A DNA stretch of 14,091 nt from an uncultured Anaerococcus sp. GTDB lineage: Bacteria; Bacillota; Clostridia; Tissierellales; Peptoniphilaceae. The translations under genes were made by a program, and so were the position numbers. The stretch lies in contig CALTXP010000039.1 of assembly GCA_943913325.1 (NCBI GenBank), forward strand, positions 1 through 14,091. Direction: 5' to 3'. The notes under the pieces are model-generated. The model was not told the DNA's origin, searched no databases, and was given only the letters and a program-made list of their open reading frames with translations. Below are positions 13,839-14,091 of this stretch, in pieces. How positions within the stretch are numbered: the first letter of the stretch is position 1; every line of letters starts with the position of its first letter.

Positions 13839-14091
13839 TTACTTTTTAATTTGGAATATTACTGATCCATAAGCTTCTATTCGTATTTTCTCATTCTTTT
13901 TAATATTACCATTTATATTTCCACTTTCCCCGTAAATTAAATTATGGCTATTGATTAATTCAACTAAATTATAAGGACTTACTATAGAGTAGTCTACATC
14001 AGTTAAATTTACAATTATAAGCAACTTACTCTCATTATATTCTCTAATATAAGCATAAATACTATAACCTTCTATATCAAGTATATGTGTG
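13839..14091 (-). CDS. Probable GH13-type glycosidase, C-terminal end (partial)
   Basis: Frame open from the right window edge (codon starting at 14090) to TAA at 13839-13841, 83 codons. It reads ILDIEGYSIYAYIREYNESK then LLIIVNLTDVDYSI and ends with KKNEKIRIEAYGSVIFQIKK. The order of a YAYxRxYxxxxLLxIxN strand pair and a closing PYxAxVF-like strand is the C-terminal beta-sandwich of alpha-amylase-family glycosidases such as alpha-glucosidases. In the cell it would degrade alpha-glucans or oligosaccharides, which would fit the glycogen and sucrose genes here. No catalytic motif lies in the window, so the family is an inference from this tail only. The apparent internal TTG at 14024 is not a start. 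Confidence 0.6.
   Translation of the reverse strand, partial: THILDIEGYSIYAYIREYNESKLLIIVNLTDVDYSIVSPYNLVELINSHNLIYGESGNINGNIKKNEKIRIEAYGSVIFQIKK

Noticed and set aside
1..14091. CRISPR array
   Set aside because: No regularly spaced direct repeats were seen on either strand.

Overview
The window is A+T-rich DNA from a low-G+C Gram-positive anaerobe. The clostridial-type large SRP RNA, the CbpB-like c-di-AMP sensor, the GlgC/GlgD pair and the dnaX-ybaB-recR order point to Clostridia/Tissierellia. A Peptoniphilaceae member such as Anaerococcus is my best guess; that genus is inference, not read from a marker.

Left part (1-2381): glgC and the start of glgD lie on the minus strand (glycogen synthesis, ADP-glucose formation). 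Divergent from them is a complete tmRNA gene (ssrA) with a near-consensus promoter and an encoded CCA end.

Decayed accessory region (2382-5448): no intact gene is visible. Directly behind the tmRNA 3' end lie an ISL3-type transposase N-terminal fragment, an internally deleted IS30-type element with recognisable terminal inverted repeats, a phage minor capsid protein 2 pseudogene cut by that IS30, the C-terminal tail of the phage portal gene (overlapping the capsid start by TAATG), an IS3-type transposase tail on the plus strand, and a broken hicB antitoxin gene without hicA. This is the residue of a prophage that collected insertion sequences.

Sugar uptake (5449-9043): a sucrose-type PTS EIIBCA permease followed, 1 nt later, by a GH32 sucrose-6-phosphate hydrolase. 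The leader holds a 16-bp perfect dyad and a nested RNA hairpin of unknown class. Sucrose-derived hexose phosphates could feed the glycogen genes at the left.

Replication/repair operon (9044-12637, minus): dnaX, ybaB, recR and a translationally coupled substrate-binding lipoprotein. dnaX carries an A7 run preceded by a Shine-Dalgarno-like AAGGAG and followed in the -1 frame by a quick stop. This is the layout of the E. coli dnaX frameshift site and predicts a gamma-like product of about 420 residues.

Right part (12696-14091): tRNA-Ser(GGA) and the SRP RNA are packed 1 nt apart behind one promoter, then comes an intrinsic terminator, cbpB on the plus strand, a hairpin-rich convergent intergenic region, and the C-terminal end of a probable GH13 glycosidase on the minus strand, running off the window.
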